From NCBI GenBank assembly GCA_003818675.1, contig RPPD01000076.1, positions 1 through 8,317 of the forward strand: 8,317 bases of DNA, read 5' to 3'. The stretch is from Spirochaetaceae bacterium (GTDB taxonomy: Bacteria > Spirochaetota > Spirochaetia > SZUA-6 > RPPD01). The notes below the pieces were generated by a model. It was not told where the DNA came from. It was given only the letters and a program-made list of their open reading frames with translations, and ran no database searches. The position numbers and the translations under genes were made by a program. Positions 5,645-8,317 of the stretch are shown here, one piece after another. Numbering within the stretch: position 1 is the stretch's first letter; each line of letters starts with the position of its first letter.

Positions 5645-7141
5645 ATGAAAAAAACTCTTTCTGTTTTCGCAATTATCCTTCTTGCATTCGTTCTGACAGC
5701 AGCATGCACCACCACGGGACAGTCCTCCAGCGGAGCATATACATCTGGTCCCGTACCTGCATGGGTAACCACACCTCCTGCCAGCAACAAAGACTTCATG
5801 TATTTTATAGGATTGGGAGTAAGCAAGAAGGCTGATCTTGCGGAAGCGGAAAAGTACGCTATACAGGATATCATTTCTTCGATCATTCGATATATCGGGG
5901 TTGAGGTGACTTCACAGACAAGCACAGAAGCAAAGGGGACCCTGGATGAGCTTACTACGAAAATATCCAGGGAGGTGGTAGAAAAAGGTTCTTCCCGTCT
6001 TGCTGGTTTCCGTGTAATGGAAAAATGGCACACGCAGGATACTTCGGGCATCCAGCTTCATATCCTTGTACAGTATGAGACAACAGCAATTTTAAAGGAG
6101 AAAACCAGGATAGAGGAACTCTTCAGGAGCCATGTGGAGGCCATCACTATTCCGGAATCACTGGCCAAGGAATTTGAAGGTTCGGGCAAATATTATGAGG
6201 CCATGCTCCGCTATCTTGATGCGGCAGCTGCAGCATCCACATCCAGGCTTGAAAACGCGAACATCCTTTTTTTAAGAAACATGGACGGTGCGGCGCGTGT
6301 ACTTGAAAAAATTACGTTCGTCAAAATATCCGGTGATATCCAGACGGTTACTGGCGAGGAGATCGGCCAGCCGTTTACTCTAAAGGTTGTTTCAGGTACA
6401 GGAGCATCCGCAAAACCTTTGGCAGGTACGGAGATTACAGTTGCGTATAAGGAGTATAGAAACAACACTGGCACTGTGAAAACACAGGTTCTTAAAACTG
6501 ACAATGAAGGCATGGTATCATTTAAACACCCTGTGCCAACCTTTTCAGGCCAGGAACGCGTGGCAATGTCCATTGATGTTTCAGTGCCAGTCAGGAAAAT
6601 CCAGACCGTGACCAAGGAGCAGACAGACAGGGTAACCTCATTCCAGAAGCTTGCGCTGACTAAAAAAGTGGAATGGACCCTGACCGCGGTCTCCAAGGCG
6701 GCCAACCTTCCGGTTTCTGTGTATTTTGTGGATCTTGACGAAAACAACAAGCCATTCCCGATGTCCCAGTCAACAGCAGGCGGCATTAATGAGGTACTTG
6801 CCCAGGAAGGTTTTATACTAAAATCTTCACCCATCAGCCCCGCGATATTTCTGGGTAAAAAAGACTCGGAAGTAGTCGGTATAATTAAGCAGGGGACTCC
6901 AGGGGTCATGCGCGTGATAATTGGAACAGCGGGTGTTGAATCAAGCCAGCTTGATTCCGGAAGGTATATTGTGAAGGTGAGCGGAACCGTAAAGGTGCTG
7001 GATATAACCACGGGTAACCTGATCTATGAAAAAACCATCACAAAGAGCGTCACAGGTACCAACATGGAGTCAGCCCGACAGACAGCCTTCAAGCAACTGG
7101 GCCAGGAAATCGGCCGAAGAATAGCTGCGGAGGCAAAATAA
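5645..7141 (+). CDS. Large lipoprotein: LPP20 domain, Ig-like domain and CsgG/LpoB-like C-terminus
   Basis: The 498-residue product starts with a lipoprotein signal whose lipobox is TAAC (Cys21, with Leu17 at -4), followed by a Ser/Thr/Gly tether. Residues 38-165 are LPP20-like: PAWVTTPP, then YFIGLGVSKKADLAEAEKYA and helices to about 118, then the strands GFRVMEKW and IQLHILVQYE. Residues 170-225 are helical with an Ala-rich segment. Residues 227-345 look like an Ig-type beta sandwich (GQPFTLKVVSG, PLAGTEITVAYKEY, TDNEGMVSF), as in bacterial surface-exposed linkers. Residues 350-498 resemble a CsgG/LpoB domain: VPVS-type strands, a hydrophobic core near 395-430, YIVKVSGTVKVLDITTGNLI and a closing helix (ARQTAFKQLGQEIGRRI). 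AAGGAG lies 7 nt before the ATG. It combines modules found singly in the three preceding genes, which suggests shared work in one envelope complex, though it has its own promoter. No terminator is evident after it. Exact function is unknown. Confidence 0.87.
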   Translation: MKKTLSVFAIILLAFVLTAACTTTGQSSSGAYTSGPVPAWVTTPPASNKDFMYFIGLGVSKKADLAEAEKYAIQDIISSIIRYIGVEVTSQTSTEAKGTLDELTTKISREVVEKGSSRLAGFRVMEKWHTQDTSGIQLHILVQYETTAILKEKTRIEELFRSHVEAITIPESLAKEFEGSGKYYEAMLRYLDAAAAASTSRLENANILFLRNMDGAARVLEKITFVKISGDIQTVTGEEIGQPFTLKVVSGTGASAKPLAGTEITVAYKEYRNNTGTVKTQVLKTDNEGMVSFKHPVPTFSGQERVAMSIDVSVPVRKIQTVTKEQTDRVTSFQKLALTKKVEWTLTAVSKAANLPVSVYFVDLDENNKPFPMSQSTAGGINEVLAQEGFILKSSPISPAIFLGKKDSEVVGIIKQGTPGVMRVIIGTAGVESSQLDSGRYIVKVSGTVKVLDITTGNLIYEKTITKSVTGTNMESARQTAFKQLGQEIGRRIAAEAK

Positions 7142-7196
7142 ATAGCCTCAGACCCTGTTATTGAGAAATATGCATGCAGTTAACCTGTTCTCCCGG

Positions 7197-7226
7197 TTGA
7201 CTTTTCACCAATGAACCCGGTAAAAT
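7197..7226 (+). promoter_or_regulatory. Predicted sigma70-type promoter of phoH
   Basis: TTGACT (7197-7202, 5/6) is followed after 18 bp by TAAAAT (7221-7226, 5/6). Initiation near 7233 would give a 13 nt leader containing GGGGGG (7235-7240) before the proposed CTG start at 7246. Confidence 0.6.
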
Positions 7227-7245
7227 TGGAGTACGGGGGGCATTT

Positions 7246-8208
7246 CTGACGCAAAAAACCGCCATTGTGCTTGGACAAGAATCGGATATTCACGCAATAT
7301 TCGGTGTAAATGACAAAAATATCAGTCTTATGGAGGAATTGCTGGGGGTTAAGGTATTTGTCCGCGGCAATGAGATTTCTCTGGACACCAGGGATGAGGC
7401 AAAATACCATCTTTTCCAGCACATGATTGAGCAGTTGGAGGAGTTTGTCAGGATCGGACAGGCTCCTGAGCAGGATATCATCAGGGCAATATTCCATGCG
7501 CTTGATACTGGAAAGCACAAGGACGCTGAACTCCTGAAAAAATCGGCAATCAATATTCCCGGGGCTTTGAAAAAAGTCTTCCCAAAGAGTTACAACCAGG
7601 CCATGTACCTTGATGCCATTGACCGCCATGATGTGATATTTGCCGTGGGACCCGCAGGCACGGGGAAAACCTACCTGGCTGTGGCAAAGGCGCTCGCTGC
7701 TGTGCAGCTTAAAACCTTCAAGCGCCTTGTGGTCACACGGCCAGTTGTTGAAGCTGGAGAAAGCCTGGGATTTCTGCCAGGAGACCTAACCCAGAAGATA
7801 AATCCATACTTGCGCCCCATTTATGATTCAATGTTCAGCCTGCTTGCGCCTGAGGGGGTCAAAAAACTGGAGGAGAACAACCAGATCGAGATTGCACCCC
7901 TGGCCTATATGCGGGGCCGGACCCTGGCTGACAGCATAATCATACTGGACGAGGCTCAAAACACCTCCAGGGAACAGATGAAAATGCTTTTAACCAGGCT
8001 CGGACTTGGTTCAAAAATCATTTGCACCGGCGATGTCACGCAGATAGACATTCCCAGAAAAAAGGAATCCGGGATGCTTCATGCAATCTCACTCATGAAA
8101 TCCATCCCGGAAATAGCCATAGTCTTTTTCAACGAGCATGATGTGGTCCGCCATCCGCTGGTCCGCAAGATTGTTAAGGCCTATGAAACAGATACTCCTC
8201 GGCAGTAA
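7246..8208 (+). CDS. phoH: PhoH family ATPase (YbeZ-type)
   Basis: PhoH/YbeZ proteins are cytosolic P-loop NTPases of the helicase-like superfamily. They are linked to RNA metabolism and, with YbeY, to ribosomal RNA maturation. Numbered from CTG 7246 (320 residues), the protein shows the family N-terminal region (AIFGVNDKNISLMEELLGV, then VRGNEI), Walker A GPAGTGKT 135-142, and VTRPVVEAGESLGFLPGD with ILRP-type follow-on. Walker B ILDEAQN starts at 233, TGDVTQID at 261, and the C-terminal RHPLV at 302. The length is usual for the family. The start is uncertain. GTG 7267 has no Shine-Dalgarno and would cut off the first conserved strand (TAIVL). CTG 7246 lies 5 nt after GGGGGG, which can pair with the anti-Shine-Dalgarno, and restores that strand. 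No ATG or TTG is available in frame before the upstream stop at 7198. The last 26 bp overlap the next gene, suggesting coupled expression. Confidence 0.95.
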   Translation: MTQKTAIVLGQESDIHAIFGVNDKNISLMEELLGVKVFVRGNEISLDTRDEAKYHLFQHMIEQLEEFVRIGQAPEQDIIRAIFHALDTGKHKDAELLKKSAINIPGALKKVFPKSYNQAMYLDAIDRHDVIFAVGPAGTGKTYLAVAKALAAVQLKTFKRLVVTRPVVEAGESLGFLPGDLTQKINPYLRPIYDSMFSLLAPEGVKKLEENNQIEIAPLAYMRGRTLADSIIILDEAQNTSREQMKMLLTRLGLGSKIICTGDVTQIDIPRKKESGMLHAISLMKSIPEIAIVFFNEHDVVRHPLVRKIVKAYETDTPRQ

Positions 8209-8317
8209 TCCAATAACGCAGAATGGCCAGGCTTCAGGCCAAACCACCCGTTTCAAGAAATTTGTCATGGTAACAGCCGGGATATTTTATTGCACAACCG
8301 CCCTTTTCATCATCCTT
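8183..8317 (+). CDS. Membrane protein N-terminus, 3'-truncated; probable 7TM-HD (PgpH-like) phosphohydrolase
   Basis: From ATG 8183 the frame is open to the window end (45 codons). It overlaps the end of phoH by 26 bp in a different frame. A modest AAGG (8176-8179) lies 3 nt before the ATG. Residues 1-26 are polar and end with RFKK, followed by a transmembrane segment at 27-45 (FVMVTAGIFYCTTALFIIL). The basic residues before the helix predict a cytoplasmic N-terminus. In many bacteria phoH is followed by a 7TM-receptor/HD-domain protein, which degrades cyclic di-AMP in Listeria (PgpH), and then by ybeY. The membrane anchor fits that, but no HD motif is within view, so the identity is inferred from neighbourhood only. 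ATG at residue 29 is an unlikely alternative start because it would cut the membrane helix. Confidence 0.6.
   Translation, partial: MKQILLGSNPITQNGQASGQTTRFKKFVMVTAGIFYCTTALFIIL

Noticed and set aside
5524..6051. 175-codon minus-strand open frame across the terminator and the start of the large lipoprotein gene
   Set aside because: It would read through the operon terminator and the promoter of the lipoprotein gene, and shows no domain or ribosome-binding site.
6211..7011. 266-codon open frame on the minus strand opposite the large lipoprotein gene
   Set aside because: It lies wholly inside a gene with signal peptide, lipobox, promoter and Shine-Dalgarno. The minus-strand translation is Ser/Thr/Val-rich with no recognisable motif, as expected of a shadow frame.
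7195..7220. Hairpin between CCGGTT and AACCCGG as terminator after the large lipoprotein gene
   Set aside because: The arms do not match perfectly, the loop is long and no T-tract follows. The region is better explained by the phoH promoter.
7180..7629. 149-codon minus-strand open frame opposite the phoH promoter and N-terminus
   Set aside because: It covers the phoH start region and is explained as a shadow of the conserved PhoH N-terminal domain.

Overview
The window looks like a Gram-negative, diderm bacterium of moderate GC content. A spirochaete is the best guess, held at low to moderate confidence. The reasons are two lipoproteins with relaxed lipoboxes (FVGC and TAAC, the second with Leu at -4), abundant LPP20/CsgG-type envelope proteins, and phoH running into the start of a membrane protein. 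No rRNA, tRNA, mobile element or CRISPR array is visible. The longest stretch without a gene is the 182 bp divergent promoter region at 2451-2632.

Layout. Bases 1-522 hold the 3' part of an unrecognised, probably cytoplasmic protein. Converging on it from the minus strand (555-2450) is one gene encoding a type I-beta DAHP synthase fused to a prephenate dehydratase with an ACT domain. It joins the first step of the shikimate pathway to the prephenate step of phenylalanine synthesis, and no chorismate mutase domain lies between the two.

From 2633 to 7141 four plus-strand genes encode exported proteins. In order they are: a signal-peptide protein with CsgG/LpoB-like, FlgT-C-like and beta-barrel-like parts; a periplasmic CsgG/LpoB-like protein; an LPP20-type lipoprotein; and a large lipoprotein with LPP20, Ig-like and CsgG/LpoB-like parts. 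The first three appear to form one operon, from a TTGAAA-17-TATAAT promoter to a strong Rho-independent terminator at 5547-5578. The fourth has its own promoter. The domain set recalls the FlgT/FlgO/FlgP accessory proteins of Vibrio flagella, but no flagellar gene is in view. This is the best candidate for an undescribed envelope assembly.

The last part is housekeeping. phoH (ybeZ-type ATPase) probably starts at a CTG codon. It overlaps the start of a truncated membrane protein, likely the 7TM-HD phosphohydrolase that often follows phoH.

A recurring feature is that every recognisable promoter lies so close to its gene that the predicted mRNA leaders are about 14 nt or less. The leader of the fusion gene is only a few nucleotides.
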